Assembly (NCBI GenBank): GCA_011391215.1
Contig: JAABQX010000081.1
Location: 1 to 56,440, forward strand
Reading direction: 5' to 3'
DNA: 56,440 nt
From: Rhodocyclaceae bacterium
GTDB lineage: Bacteria; Pseudomonadota; Gammaproteobacteria; Burkholderiales; Rhodocyclaceae
The notes below the pieces were generated by a model, which was not told the origin of the DNA, did not search any database, and saw only the letters and a program-made list of their open reading frames with translations. The translations under genes and the position numbers were made by a program. Shown in pieces: positions 9,243 to 19,941 of this stretch (within the stretch, counting starts at the first letter, position 1; each line of letters begins with the position of its first letter).

Positions 9243-9538
9243 GATGTCCCCAATCTATCAAGCAAAAAATGAATTATGGCAACCACTGTAATTTCAAACT
9301 GGCAAACGATCGCATACGCGAGACGCTGATGATTTTTACAATTGTTGGTTGCGGTTGAAGTACCTGAACCTCAGGTTGTCAGCCCATATTTCAGAACTGA
9401 TGAGCTAATCTGCTCAGCCCAACTTGGGGAAAATTATACGCAGCTTTCCATTTTCCTGTCCATTCAGTTTAAGGCTGGATGCACTGGCCGGGGTTTACGG
9501 TCGAAATATTGCTATCTGACTTGGTATAGTCCGCCCCG
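9243..9538. other. Intergenic region between divergent genes
   Basis: AT-richer than its surroundings. It contains two inverted repeats: ACCTGA-ACC-TCAGGT (9362-9376) and TGAGC-TAATCT-GCTCA (around 9400-9415). The right edge holds the -10 element of the peptide-transporter operon. I see no tRNA and no convincing gene. The inverted repeats could be operators for the divergent units, which is inference. Confidence 0.5.
9523..9530 (+). promoter_or_regulatory. Extended -10 promoter element, probably giving a leaderless mRNA
   Basis: TGGTATAGT carries a TG at the extended -10 position followed by TATAGT (9525-9530). Only 8 bases separate this hexamer from the permease ATG at 9539, so transcription would start at or within a base or two of the start codon. 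No Shine-Dalgarno sequence is present, which agrees with leaderless translation. The -35 region is weak, as is common with extended -10 promoters. Confidence 0.5.
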
Positions 9539-10516
9539 ATGCTCGCTTACCTGATCCGCCGCCTGCTGTATGCCCTGCCGATCCTGATCGGGGTGAATGT
9601 CATCACCTTCGCGTTGTTCTTTATCGTCAATACGCCGGACGACATGGCGCGCATGCAACTCGGGGTGAAACGGGTTACGCCGGAGGCCATCGAGAAATGG
9701 AAGTCCGAGCGTGGCTACGACAAGCCCTTGTTCTGGAATGATTCGGCAGCCGGGGCGGACAAGTTGAGCGACACCATCTTCTTCGGCAAGTCGGTGAAGA
9801 TGTTCGCCCTCGACTTCGGGCGAGCCGACGACGGCCGCGATATCGCGCGCGAGATCACCCTGCGCATGGGGCCGAGCCTGGTGGTGGCCATGCCGGTGTT
9901 CGCGCTGGGACTATTTGCTGCGATCACTTTTGCATTATTGTTGGTGTATTTCCGCGCCACCTACCTCGATTTTGCCGGCGTGGTGCTTTGCGTCGGGATG
10001 ATGTCGGTCTCCGGTCTGTTCTACATCATCGGTGGCCAGTGGCTGGTATCGAAGATCTGGCATCTGGTGCCGATCTCCGGCTACGCGGAAGGAATGACTG
10101 CCGCCAAGTTTGTCATCCTGCCGGTGATCGTCAGCGTGCTGGCGGGCATCGGTTCCTCGGCGCGCTGGTATCGCACGATTTTCCTTGAGGAATACACGCG
10201 CGATTACGTGCGCACGGCGCGTGCCAAGGGACTGTCGGAACGTTGGGTACTGTTCCGCCACGTCCTGCGCAATGCCCTGATCCCGATTCTTACCGGCGCG
10301 GTGGTGGTGATCCCGACGCTCTTCATGGGCAGCCTGTTGATCGAGGCATTCTTTGGAATTCCCGGGCTGGGCAGCTACACCATCGATGCCATCAACGCGC
10401 AGGACTTTGCCGTGGTGCGGGCGATGGTATTCATCGGTTCGGCGCTCTATATCGTCGGTCTGTTACTCACCGACATTTCCTACACGCTGGTCGATCCGCG
10501 CATAAGACTGTCATGA
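9539..10516 (+). CDS. Peptide/nickel-type ABC transporter permease (DppB/OppB class)
   Basis: 325-residue inner-membrane permease. It starts with MLAYLIRRLLYALPILIGVN, typical of the DppB/OppB/YejB group, and ends with the family's EAA-like loop (ARAKGLSERWVLFRHVLRNA) and FFGIPGLGSYTIDAI. Six hydrophobic helices are evident. First gene of a three-gene importer operon; the next gene starts inside its stop codon. No substrate-binding protein is encoded nearby. Oligopeptide or microcin-C-like peptide uptake is plausible, but the substrate is unknown. Confidence 0.88.
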   Translation: MLAYLIRRLLYALPILIGVNVITFALFFIVNTPDDMARMQLGVKRVTPEAIEKWKSERGYDKPLFWNDSAAGADKLSDTIFFGKSVKMFALDFGRADDGRDIAREITLRMGPSLVVAMPVFALGLFAAITFALLLVYFRATYLDFAGVVLCVGMMSVSGLFYIIGGQWLVSKIWHLVPISGYAEGMTAAKFVILPVIVSVLAGIGSSARWYRTIFLEEYTRDYVRTARAKGLSERWVLFRHVLRNALIPILTGAVVVIPTLFMGSLLIEAFFGIPGLGSYTIDAINAQDFAVVRAMVFIGSALYIVGLLLTDISYTLVDPRIRLS

Positions 10517-11639
10517 AACTGGTGCTGCTCTGGTCGGATATCCTGTTCTTCCTGCTCATTGCGGCAACTGTTGCGGGTGCTGTGGTTGCCTCACGTACTG
10601 AACATTTGCGGCAGTGCTGGCGGCGCGTAGGCCAAAGTCGAGTCGGAATGGGCGCCGCAGCAGTGCTGGCGGTCTTTTTCCTGATTGGTGCAGTCGATTC
10701 TTTGCACTTCCGTCCGCAGTTGCCTGATTCCCCGCAGGGAGAGCCGCGTTATTCGGCGGAAGTCTTGTCCGCGCTGGATGTGCTTCTGACGCCGCTGCGC
10801 ACGCGTACCGAAAAAACCTATTCGGCGCCATTGGCGACGCACCTTTACGCCAAGGAGACGCTGGACGATGCCGGACGCGACTTTCCGCCGCTGCAATATC
10901 CCGGCACGCATCTGTTCGGCACCGACAAGGTCGGGCAGGACGTTTTGTATCTTACGCTGAAAAGCATCCGCACCGGCTTGCTGATCGGTACGCTCACCAC
11001 GCTGATCATGCTGCCGGCCGCCGTGTTCCTTGGCTTGCTGGCGGGCTATGCCGGCGGCTGGATTGACGACGTGATCCAGTATCTCTACACCACGCTCAAC
11101 TCGATACCCGGTGTGTTGCTCATCGCGGCGGCCGTGCTGATGATGCAGGTCGCCATCGACAATCATCCCGAATGGTTCGCTACTTCGGCCGAACGCGCCG
11201 ATGCGCGCCTGTTGGCGCTCTGCGCGATTCTCGGTATCACTAGCTGGACAGGGCTGTGCAGGTTGTTGCGCGGCGAAACGCTAAAGTTGCGCGAGCTGGA
11301 ATATGTGCAGGCGGCGCGGGCGCTCGGTGTGTCGGGCACGCGCATCCTTTGGCGCCACATCCTGCCTAACGTCATGCATATCGTCATGATCGCCATCGTC
11401 ATGGATTTTTCCGGCCTGGTACTGGCCGAGGCGGTGCTGTCGTATGTGGGTATCGGCGTTGATCCCAACACCATCAGCTTCGGCACCATGATCAACACCG
11501 CGCGCATGGAACTGGCGCGCGAGCCGATGGTCTGGTGGTCGCTGGCGGCGGCCTTCGCTTTCATGTTCGTGCTGGTGCTCGCGGCGAACCTGTTTGCCGA
11601 TGCCATGCGCGATGCGTTCGATCCGCGGATGGTCGACCG

Positions 11640-11643
<4 letters not shown>
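10513..11643 (+). CDS. Peptide-type ABC transporter permease (DppC/OppC class)
   Basis: 376 residues. ATG 10513 overlaps the previous stop (ATGA). An unusually long region of about 100 residues precedes the permease core. The core has the OppC N-domain marker HLFGTDKVGQDVLYLTLKSI, the EAA loop (VQAARALGVSGTRILWRHIL) and the ending SYVGIGVDPNTISFGTMIN. It forms the pore with the upstream permease. The longer N-terminus resembles YejE-like members more than DppC. Confidence 0.88.
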
Positions 11644-13550
<1,907 letters not shown>

Positions 13551-13551
13551 A

Positions 13552-14898
13552 TCATTTCGCCTTCTTCTTTGACTTCGGTTGAGGGGTTTTCTGGGTGACG
13601 GTTTTGGGTTTTTGGGTGACAGAGGATTTTGATTTCTTAGCGGCTGACGTGGCTTTCTTGCCACTTCCATTTGACTTTTTGACAACGATCTTGGGGGACG
13701 GGTCTTTCGGCAGGGAATGAGACACCAATTCGCTTGCCTGGCTTCCCGGGCGCGGCACGAGCAGGTTGAAGCCGGGACCCACTTTGATGCGGCGTGTGAT
13801 GCCATTGATCCGCTCAAGCTGGGTTTGACTGATTTTGTAACTTGTCGCTACCTTGGCCAGCGTGTCGCCTTTCTTGATTGTGTAAGTCAGCCAGTTGGAG
13901 AGCGGAATATCTTGGGCTTCATAGCGTTCGAGGTTGGCCAGGTAGGTATCGACTTTTCCGGCAGGCAGCACTAGCGGACCGGCCTGATTGCCGTGCATCA
14001 CCGGACGATGGTAGGCAGGATTGAGCGAGACGAATTCCTCGATGGGAATTTCCGCGAGACGGGCCGCGACAGCGACGTCCATGCGTTCCGGTTTCAATAC
14101 GGTTTCAAAGTACGGTTGATTGGGGATGGGGGGGAGATGAAAGCCGAATAGCTCCGGTTGCGCGACGATGTTCTTCAGGGCTTGCAGCTTGGGTACGTAA
14201 TAGCGGGTTTCAGCCGGCATGGTAAGGCTGCCGTAATCGGTAGAAAGGCCCTTCGCTGCATTTTTGGCCATGGCTCGCGCCACGGCGTTTTCGCCCCAGT
14301 TATAAGAAGCCAGTGCGAGGTGCCAGTCGCCGTTCATCTCATAGATATTTTGCAGATAATCGAGTGCCGCATCAGTTGAGGCGATGATGTCGCGACGCTC
14401 GTCGACCCACCAGTTCTGGTCAAGTTGGTAGCTCTTGCCGGTGGAGGGGATGAATTGCCAGATGCCCATGGCACGCGCACTGGACAAGGCGAGCGGGTTG
14501 TAGGCGCTCTCGACCATCGGCAGTAAGGCCAGTTCGGTAGGCATGCCGCGCTTTTCCAGTTCTCCGATGATGTGATACAGGTAGCGGCCGCCACGCTGAA
14601 AGATGCGCCGCAACATGTCGGGGCGGTTGAGATACCAGGATTGGCGGTCTGCCACGAGCGGGTTATGCAGGTCAGGCATGCCAAAACCGTTCCTCATCCT
14701 CTGCCAGAGATCGGCGGGGGGGACGGTCAGATCAATGGCGATGGGTATTGGCGGGGTGGCGATGCTAGTCGGTGTTGTTATATCTGGCCGCGCCTGATCA
14801 GCTGTCGCGCCTGCATCTCCCGCAGGGCCGCCAGTGCTGGCACAACCTCCGAGCAGGAGGGTGGAGCCCAGCAGTGCTGCCAGTGCAACCCGGTACAT
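13552..14898 (-). CDS. mltD: Membrane-bound lytic murein transglycosylase D-like lipoprotein with LysM
   Basis: Cleaves the MurNAc-GlcNAc bond of peptidoglycan at the inner face of the outer membrane. With ATG 14898 the protein (448 residues) begins MYRVALAALLGSTLLLGGC, an ideal lipoprotein signal; ATG 14934 (12 residues longer) is the main alternative. The SLT domain shows the catalytic Glu in PMVESAYNPLALSSARAMG, then GIWQFIPSTGKSYQL and ALASYNWGENAV. One LysM follows (YTIKKGDTLAKVATSYKIS). The C-terminus is a Lys/Ser/Thr-rich basic tail. E. coli MltD carries two LysM domains, so this is a shorter variant. The gene converges on the ABC ATPase with one base between stops. Confidence 0.9.
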   Translation of the reverse strand: MYRVALAALLGSTLLLGGCASTGGPAGDAGATADQARPDITTPTSIATPPIPIAIDLTVPPADLWQRMRNGFGMPDLHNPLVADRQSWYLNRPDMLRRIFQRGGRYLYHIIGELEKRGMPTELALLPMVESAYNPLALSSARAMGIWQFIPSTGKSYQLDQNWWVDERRDIIASTDAALDYLQNIYEMNGDWHLALASYNWGENAVARAMAKNAAKGLSTDYGSLTMPAETRYYVPKLQALKNIVAQPELFGFHLPPIPNQPYFETVLKPERMDVAVAARLAEIPIEEFVSLNPAYHRPVMHGNQAGPLVLPAGKVDTYLANLERYEAQDIPLSNWLTYTIKKGDTLAKVATSYKISQTQLERINGITRRIKVGPGFNLLVPRPGSQASELVSHSLPKDPSPKIVVKKSNGSGKKATSAAKKSKSSVTQKPKTVTQKTPQPKSKKKAK

Positions 14899-15029
14899 CT
14901 TTTGCGCGGCCGCAAAAACGAATGAGTCGATCATCGAAAGGTTCAAGGGTCGGAAGATCAAAGGGCTGCATTCTAAACGGCAGGGCGGGTGATTGCCGGA
15001 TTTGCTCACGGACGGGTTGCTCCGGAGTG

Positions 15030-15080
15030 TCCGTGCTTACGGAAATCCACAATGGTGCAGTCGCATCGGATGCGGATAAT
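15030..15080 (+). promoter_or_regulatory. Two palindromes and a -10-like hexamer upstream of the TRAP operon
   Basis: TCCGT-GCTT-ACGGA (15030-15043) and CGCAT-CGG-ATGCG (15062-15074) are perfect inverted repeats. The second abuts GATAAT (15075-15080), a plausible -10. The arrangement would let a repressor block the promoter, or an activator bind upstream. The -35 is not obvious. Promoter and operator roles are inference. Confidence 0.35.
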
Positions 15081-15127
15081 CGCCCCACACAAATCTGTGC
15101 ATCTCTATAACGAAGGAGGGGTATCCC

Positions 15128-16132
15128 ATGAAAATCCGCACACTTGTCATCGGTCTTGCTGCCGCCACATTTTCGCTGGCAGCGTTCGCCCAGCAGCCCA
15201 TCGTGATCAAGTTCAGCCACGTTGTCGCCAACGACACGCCGAAGGGCAAGGCGGCCGACTTCTTCAAGCAGAAGGCCGAGGAACTCACCAAGGGCAAGGT
15301 CAAGGTCGAGGTATACGCCAACAGCACCCTCTACAAGGACAAGGAGGAGATGGAAGCCCTCCAGCTTGGCGCCGTGCAGATGCTTGCACCGTCCCTGGCA
15401 AAGTTCGGTCCGCTCGGTGTCAAGCAGTTCGAAGTCTTCGACCTGCCCTATATTTTTGATAACTACGATGCCCTGCACAAGGTCACCTTGGGGCCGGTCG
15501 GCAAGTCAATGCTGAAGTTGCTGGAAGCCAAGGGCATCATGGGCCTTGCCTACTGGGATAACGGCTTCAAGGTGATGAGCGCCAACAAGGCACTGAAGAA
15601 TCCGGAAGATTTCCGCGGGTTGAAGATGCGCATCCAGTCTTCCAACGTGCTGGATGCCCAGATGCGCGCGCTCGGCTCACTCCCTCAGAAAATGGCTTTC
15701 TCCGAGGTCTATCAGGCGTTACAGACGGGCGTGGTCGATGGCACGGAAAATCCGCCTTCCAACCTCTACACGCAAAAAATGCATGAGGTTCAGAAATATG
15801 TGACGCTCTCCGACCACGGATATCTTGGCTACGCGGTCATCGTCAATAAAAAGTTCTGGGATGCTTTGCCGTCGGATGTGCGTCAGCAGCTCGACGCGGC
15901 AATGGAACAGGCGACCCGCTACGCCAACCAGATTGCCAAGATCGAGAACGATACGGCTCTCGAGGCGGTGAAGAAGTCGGGCAAGAGCGAGCTCATCACC
16001 CTGACACCGGATCAGAAGAAGGCCTGGAAGAAGCCTCTGGTCAAGGTACATGAACAGATGTCAGAGCGCATCGGCAAGGATTTGCTCCAGTCGATCTACA
16101 AGGAAACCGGGCTCGACCCGGCCAAACTCTAA
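15128..16132 (+). CDS. dctP: TRAP transporter solute-binding protein (DctP family)
   Basis: 334-residue periplasmic receptor of a tripartite ATP-independent transporter. Sec signal peptide MKIRTLVIGLAAATFSLAAF with cleavage after AFA. The family core is clear: IKFSHVVANDTPKGKAADFF, then GLKMRIQSS with the conserved Arg that salt-bridges the substrate carboxylate, and FSEVYQALQTGVVDGTENP. A strong Shine-Dalgarno AAGGAGGG (15112-15120) precedes the ATG. Typical substrates are C4-dicarboxylates or other organic acids; the exact one is not determinable here. Confidence 0.94.
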   Translation: MKIRTLVIGLAAATFSLAAFAQQPIVIKFSHVVANDTPKGKAADFFKQKAEELTKGKVKVEVYANSTLYKDKEEMEALQLGAVQMLAPSLAKFGPLGVKQFEVFDLPYIFDNYDALHKVTLGPVGKSMLKLLEAKGIMGLAYWDNGFKVMSANKALKNPEDFRGLKMRIQSSNVLDAQMRALGSLPQKMAFSEVYQALQTGVVDGTENPPSNLYTQKMHEVQKYVTLSDHGYLGYAVIVNKKFWDALPSDVRQQLDAAMEQATRYANQIAKIENDTALEAVKKSGKSELITLTPDQKKAWKKPLVKVHEQMSERIGKDLLQSIYKETGLDPAKL

Positions 16133-16142
16133 GAAATATCCG

Positions 16143-16165
16143 TGGGGGCCATGTATTGGCCCCCA
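16143..16165 (+). promoter_or_regulatory. Intercistronic hairpin between dctP and dctQ
   Basis: TGGGGGCC and GGCCCCCA form a perfect 8-bp stem around a 7-base loop, 10 bases after the dctP stop. There is no T-tract, and dctQ follows with its own AGGGGG ribosome site, so it is better read as an RNA-stabilising or partial-attenuation element. Such an element would keep the binding protein more abundant than the membrane subunits (inference). Confidence 0.6.
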
Positions 16166-16188
16166 TAGCTTTTCAGGGGGTAGTCTTT

Positions 16189-16956
16189 ATGAAAATTCTC
16201 GATCACCTCGAGGAATGGCTGATCACCTTCCTCATGGGAGGGGCGACGATCATCATTTTCATTTCCGTGATGCACCGCTACGCTTCCGGCTATGCCATTC
16301 CCGGTGTGCAGGACTGGCTGATCGGCCTGAATTTGAGCTGGGCGCAGGAGCTCTGCATCATCATGTTTGTCTGGATGGCCAAGTTCGGTGCCGCGTATGG
16401 CGTGCGCACCGGCATCCACGTCGGTGTCGATGTGCTGATCAATCGTCTGTCACCCGGCAATCGTGGCAAGTTCATCATTTTCGGCTTGCTGGCGGGCGCC
16501 CTGTTCACCGGCATCGTCGGGACGCTCGGTGCCGAGTTCGTCTGGGAAAACGGCGCCCACTACAGCTTTTTCAAGTTTTTTGGTATCGAAACTGGTGACC
16601 TCTACGAAGGGCCAATCACGCCGGATCTTGAATGGCCGACCTGGATAGTCTATTCGGCCATTCCGCTCGGTTCGAGCCTGATGTGCTTCCGCTTCCTGCA
16701 AGTGGCTCTGGGCTTCGTGCGTACTGGTGAGTTGCCGCACCACGATCATGGCCACGTCGATGGCCTGGATGAAGGCGAGCCGCTGGAGCCCGGCAAGGAC
16801 GATGCGATCTACCGCATGGATGATGGTCTGCATCCCCATGACATGTTTTACGGTCAGGAGCGACGTGAGCGCAATGAGGGGCCGCCGCCTCCCGGCACCG
16901 AGCGCCGTGAGACACAGAACGTATCCGGGAGCCAAGCGGGAGGCGAGCGGCCATGA
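16189..16956 (+). CDS. dctQ: TRAP transporter small permease (DctQ family) with long His/acidic tail
   Basis: 255-residue membrane subunit with four hydrophobic helices. Family segments include GLNLSWAQELCIIMFVWMAK and GAAYGVRTGIHVGVDV. ATG 16189 is preceded by AGGGGG at good spacing; upstream in-frame codons lie within the hairpin region. After the last helix comes an unusual hydrophilic tail of about 75 residues, rich in His, Asp and Glu (HHDHGHVDGLDEGE and later DDGLHPHDMFYGQERRE), which most DctQ proteins lack. Confidence 0.9.
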   Translation: MKILDHLEEWLITFLMGGATIIIFISVMHRYASGYAIPGVQDWLIGLNLSWAQELCIIMFVWMAKFGAAYGVRTGIHVGVDVLINRLSPGNRGKFIIFGLLAGALFTGIVGTLGAEFVWENGAHYSFFKFFGIETGDLYEGPITPDLEWPTWIVYSAIPLGSSLMCFRFLQVALGFVRTGELPHHDHGHVDGLDEGEPLEPGKDDAIYRMDDGLHPHDMFYGQERRERNEGPPPPGTERRETQNVSGSQAGGERP

Positions 16957-18239
16957 ACACGCTCATCATTTTCTCGCTGCTGGTGGTACTGATGCTCTCC
17001 GGCATGCCGATCTCGATTTCGCTCGGCCTGACGGTACTGTCTTTCCTGTTTTTCCTGACAGATGTGCCGGTCGAGGCGGTGGCGCTTAAATTATTCACCG
17101 GCATCGAGAAATTCGAGATCATGGCGATCCCGTTCTTCATCCTTGCCGGCAACTTCCTGACGCACGGCGGGGTGGCGCGGCGCATGATCAAGTTCGCCAC
17201 GTCGATGGTCGGCCACTTCCACGGCGGTCTCGGTCTCGGCGGCGTGCTGGCCTGCGCACTGTTCGCGGCGGTGTCGGGTTCCAGTCCGGCGACTGTGGTG
17301 GCGATCGGGTCGATCCTCATGCCGGCCATGCTCAAGGCAGGGTTCCCCAATCGCTTCGGTGCGGGGGTTATTACCACTTCCGGTGCGCTGGGCATCCTGA
17401 TTCCGCCCTCCATCGTCATGGTGATGTACTCGGTCTCGACCAATACCTCGGTGGGCGCGCTGTTTATGGCCGGGGTCATTCCCGGCCTGGTGCTGGCATT
17501 CTTACTCGGCTTGACTACCTGGTACCGCGCCTGGAAGAACAACTATCCGCGCCAAGCCAAGGCAAGCTGGATCGAGCGCTGGAAAGCCTTCCGCGAATCC
17601 GCCTGGGGACTGTTCCTGATCGTCGTGGTGATGGGCGGCATCTATACCGGCATCTTCACGCCCACCGAGGCGGCGGCGATGAGCGCGGTGTATGCCTTCT
17701 TTGTTGCCGTGTTCGTCTACAAGGACATGGGTCTCAAGGATGTGCCGCGCGTGCTGCTTTCGTCCGCCAACATGAGCGCGATGCTGCTCTACATCATTAC
17801 CAATGCGGTGCTGTTCTCTTTCCTGATGACGCACGAGAACATCCCGCAGGAAATGGCGAACTGGATGATGGGAACTGGCGTGGGCGTGATCGGTTTCCTG
17901 ATTGTTGCCAACATCTTGCTGCTGCTGGCCGGCAACTTCATGGAGCCGTCCTCCATCGTGCTGATCCTGGCGCCGATCCTCTTCCCGATTGCCATGAAGC
18001 TCGGCATCGATCCGGTGCATTTCGGCATCATCATGGTGGTGAACATGGAAGTTGGCATGTGCCATCCGCCGGTTGGCCTCAACCTTTACGTGGCATCCGG
18101 CATTACCAAGATGGGTATTACCGAGCTGACGATTGCCGTCTGGCCCTGGTTGCTGACCATGCTGGGGTTCCTGCTCCTCGTCACCTATTGGCCGCCTCTG
18201 TCGCTCTGGCTACCCCGGATGCTCGGCATGATCAGCTGA
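16953..18239 (+). CDS. dctM: TRAP transporter large permease (DctM family)
   Basis: 428-residue, 11-12 helix membrane transporter subunit that drives uptake with an ion gradient. Family motifs seen: LKLFTGIEKFEIMAIPFFIL, SGSSPATVVAIGSI, FNRFGAGVITTSGALGILIP-like segment, and NMEVGMCHPPVGLNLYVASG. The ATG overlaps dctQ's stop by 4 bases. A terminator follows, closing the dctPQM operon. Confidence 0.95.
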   Translation: MNTLIIFSLLVVLMLSGMPISISLGLTVLSFLFFLTDVPVEAVALKLFTGIEKFEIMAIPFFILAGNFLTHGGVARRMIKFATSMVGHFHGGLGLGGVLACALFAAVSGSSPATVVAIGSILMPAMLKAGFPNRFGAGVITTSGALGILIPPSIVMVMYSVSTNTSVGALFMAGVIPGLVLAFLLGLTTWYRAWKNNYPRQAKASWIERWKAFRESAWGLFLIVVVMGGIYTGIFTPTEAAAMSAVYAFFVAVFVYKDMGLKDVPRVLLSSANMSAMLLYIITNAVLFSFLMTHENIPQEMANWMMGTGVGVIGFLIVANILLLLAGNFMEPSSIVLILAPILFPIAMKLGIDPVHFGIIMVVNMEVGMCHPPVGLNLYVASGITKMGITELTIAVWPWLLTMLGFLLLVTYWPPLSLWLPRMLGMIS

Positions 18240-18256
18240 AAGCGTCAGCCAGCAAG

Positions 18257-18288
18257 GCCCGGTCGCTGCAAGGTGGCCGGGCTTTTTT
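18257..18288 (+). terminator. Rho-independent terminator after dctM
   Basis: GCCCGG (18257-18262) and CCGGGC (18277-18282) pair around a 14-base loop and are followed by six T residues (18283-18288). It sits 18 bases after the dctM stop and separates the TRAP operon from ndk. Confidence 0.8.
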
Positions 18289-18371
18289 CGTTGGCCGGAG
18301 GCGGGTGCAAGCTCAATCTGCGATAAAATCGCCAGCCCTTTGTTTTACTTATCAATCTGCTGGAGAAAAGA

Positions 18372-18791
18372 ATGGCCGTCGAACGTACTCTGTCCATCAT
18401 CAAGCCCGATGCCGTCGCCAAGAATGTGATCGGCAAGATCTATTCCCGCTTCGAGACCAACGGTCTCAAGATCGTCGCCTCCCGCATGGCCTGGTTGTCC
18501 GAGCGCGAAGCCGGCGGTTTTTATGCCGTGCACAAGGAGCGCCCCTTCTTCAAGGACTTGGTTGCCTTCATGTCCTCCGGTCCGGTGATGATCCAGGTGC
18601 TGGAAGGCGAGAGCGCCATTGCCAAGAACCGCGAGCTGATGGGCGCGACTGACCCGAAGAAGGCCGACAAGGGCACCATCCGTGCCGATTTCGCCGACAG
18701 CATCGATGCCAACGCAGTGCACGGCTCTGACGCTCCGGAGACCGCCAAGGTCGAGATTGCCTATTTCTTCCCGGCGCTGAACGTTTTCTAA
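18372..18791 (+). CDS. ndk: Nucleoside diphosphate kinase
   Basis: 139 residues, the normal length. It transfers the gamma-phosphate of ATP to NDPs through a phospho-histidine. The active-site motif [12 protein letters not shown] holds that His, and the N-terminus [18 protein letters not shown] is canonical. Ribosome site GGAGAAAAG precedes the ATG. A -10-like TAAAAT lies at 18324-18329 after the dctM terminator, so this gene probably starts the following operon. Confidence 0.97.
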   Translation: MAVERTLSIIKPDAVAKNVIGKIYSRFETNGLKIVASRMAWLSEREAGGFYAVHKERPFFKDLVAFMSSGPVMIQVLEGESAIAKNRELMGATDPKKADKGTIRADFADSIDANAVHGSDAPETAKVEIAYFFPALNVF

Positions 18792-18801
18792 GCGCTTACT
18801 C

Positions 18802-19941
18802 ATGGTCAATTTGCTCGATTTCGATGCTGAAAGCCTGACTGCCTGGTTTGCGCAGCTGGGCGAGAGGCCCTTCCGTGCTCGCCAGGTGCTGCGCTGGATG
18901 CATCGTTTCGGAGTGGATGACTTTGCGCAGATGACCGATGTGGCCAAGTCTTTGCGTGCCAAGTTGGCTGAAACAGCCGAGATTCGCGGCCCCGTGTCGG
19001 TGCGTGATGCCAGCGCCGCCGATGGCACGCGCAAATGGCTGTTGGGCGTGGATGGCGAGGTCGGCAATGCCATCGAGACGGTGTTCATTCCCGAAGCCAA
19101 TCGCGGCACGCTGTGCATTTCCAGCCAGGTCGGCTGTGCGCTGGAGTGCTCTTTTTGTTCCACCGGCAAGCAGGGTTTCAACCGCAACCTGAAGACTGCC
19201 GAGATCATCGGCCAACTCTGGCACGCCAACCGCATGCTTGGCGCCGTGAAGCAACCGGGCATCGATGACAGTGGCGAGCGTGTGATCAGCAATGTCGTGA
19301 TGATGGGCATGGGCGAGCCGCTGGCCAATTTCGACAATGTCGTCGCGGCGCTGAAGTTGATGCTGGATGACAACGCCTACGGCCTGTCGCGCCGCAGGGT
19401 CACGGTATCGACAGCCGGCCTGGTGCCGGCGATGGACCGGCTGCGCGAGAGCGTGCCGGTAGCGCTGGCAGTTTCACTGCACGCGCCGACCGATGCATTG
19501 CGCGATCAACTGGTGCCGATCAACCGCAAATATCCCTTGCGCGAGTTGATGGCGGCCTGCCGACGTTATCTCGAAAACGCACCACGCGATTTCATTACCT
19601 TCGAATACGTCCTGCTGGCCGGCGTGAATGACAGCGATGCCGATGCGCGGGCATTGCTGGAATTGACGCGCAAGATTCCCTGCAAGTTCAACCTGATTCC
19701 GTTCAATCCCTTCCCGGGTTCCGACTATCGTCGGCCGACTGCGGAGCGGGTACGGCATTTTCAGGAAATACTGATGAACGCCGAGGTGGTTGCCACAGTG
19801 CGCAAGACGCGCGGCGGCGACATCGACGCGGCCTGCGGACAACTCGCCGGGCAGGTCAGGGATAAATCAAGACGGCTGGCGAGTGTGCCGCTGCAGCCCA
19901 TGCACAATGTGCAATCTGTAGCGTTGGAGACTTATCCGTGA
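18802..19941 (+). CDS. rlmN: Dual-specificity 23S rRNA/tRNA adenosine C2 methyltransferase (radical SAM)
   Basis: 379 residues. Methylates A2503 of 23S rRNA and A37 of some tRNAs. The radical-SAM cluster motif [17 protein letters not shown] is present, followed by [17 protein letters not shown]. The catalytic Cys used in the methylation mechanism is in [14 protein letters not shown] near the C-terminus. The next gene starts within its stop codon. Confidence 0.97.
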   Translation: MVNLLDFDAESLTAWFAQLGERPFRARQVLRWMHRFGVDDFAQMTDVAKSLRAKLAETAEIRGPVSVRDASAADGTRKWLLGVDGEVGNAIETVFIPEANRGTLCISSQVGCALECSFCSTGKQGFNRNLKTAEIIGQLWHANRMLGAVKQPGIDDSGERVISNVVMMGMGEPLANFDNVVAALKLMLDDNAYGLSRRRVTVSTAGLVPAMDRLRESVPVALAVSLHAPTDALRDQLVPINRKYPLRELMAACRRYLENAPRDFITFEYVLLAGVNDSDADARALLELTRKIPCKFNLIPFNPFPGSDYRRPTAERVRHFQEILMNAEVVATVRKTRGGDIDAACGQLAGQVRDKSRRLASVPLQPMHNVQSVALETYP

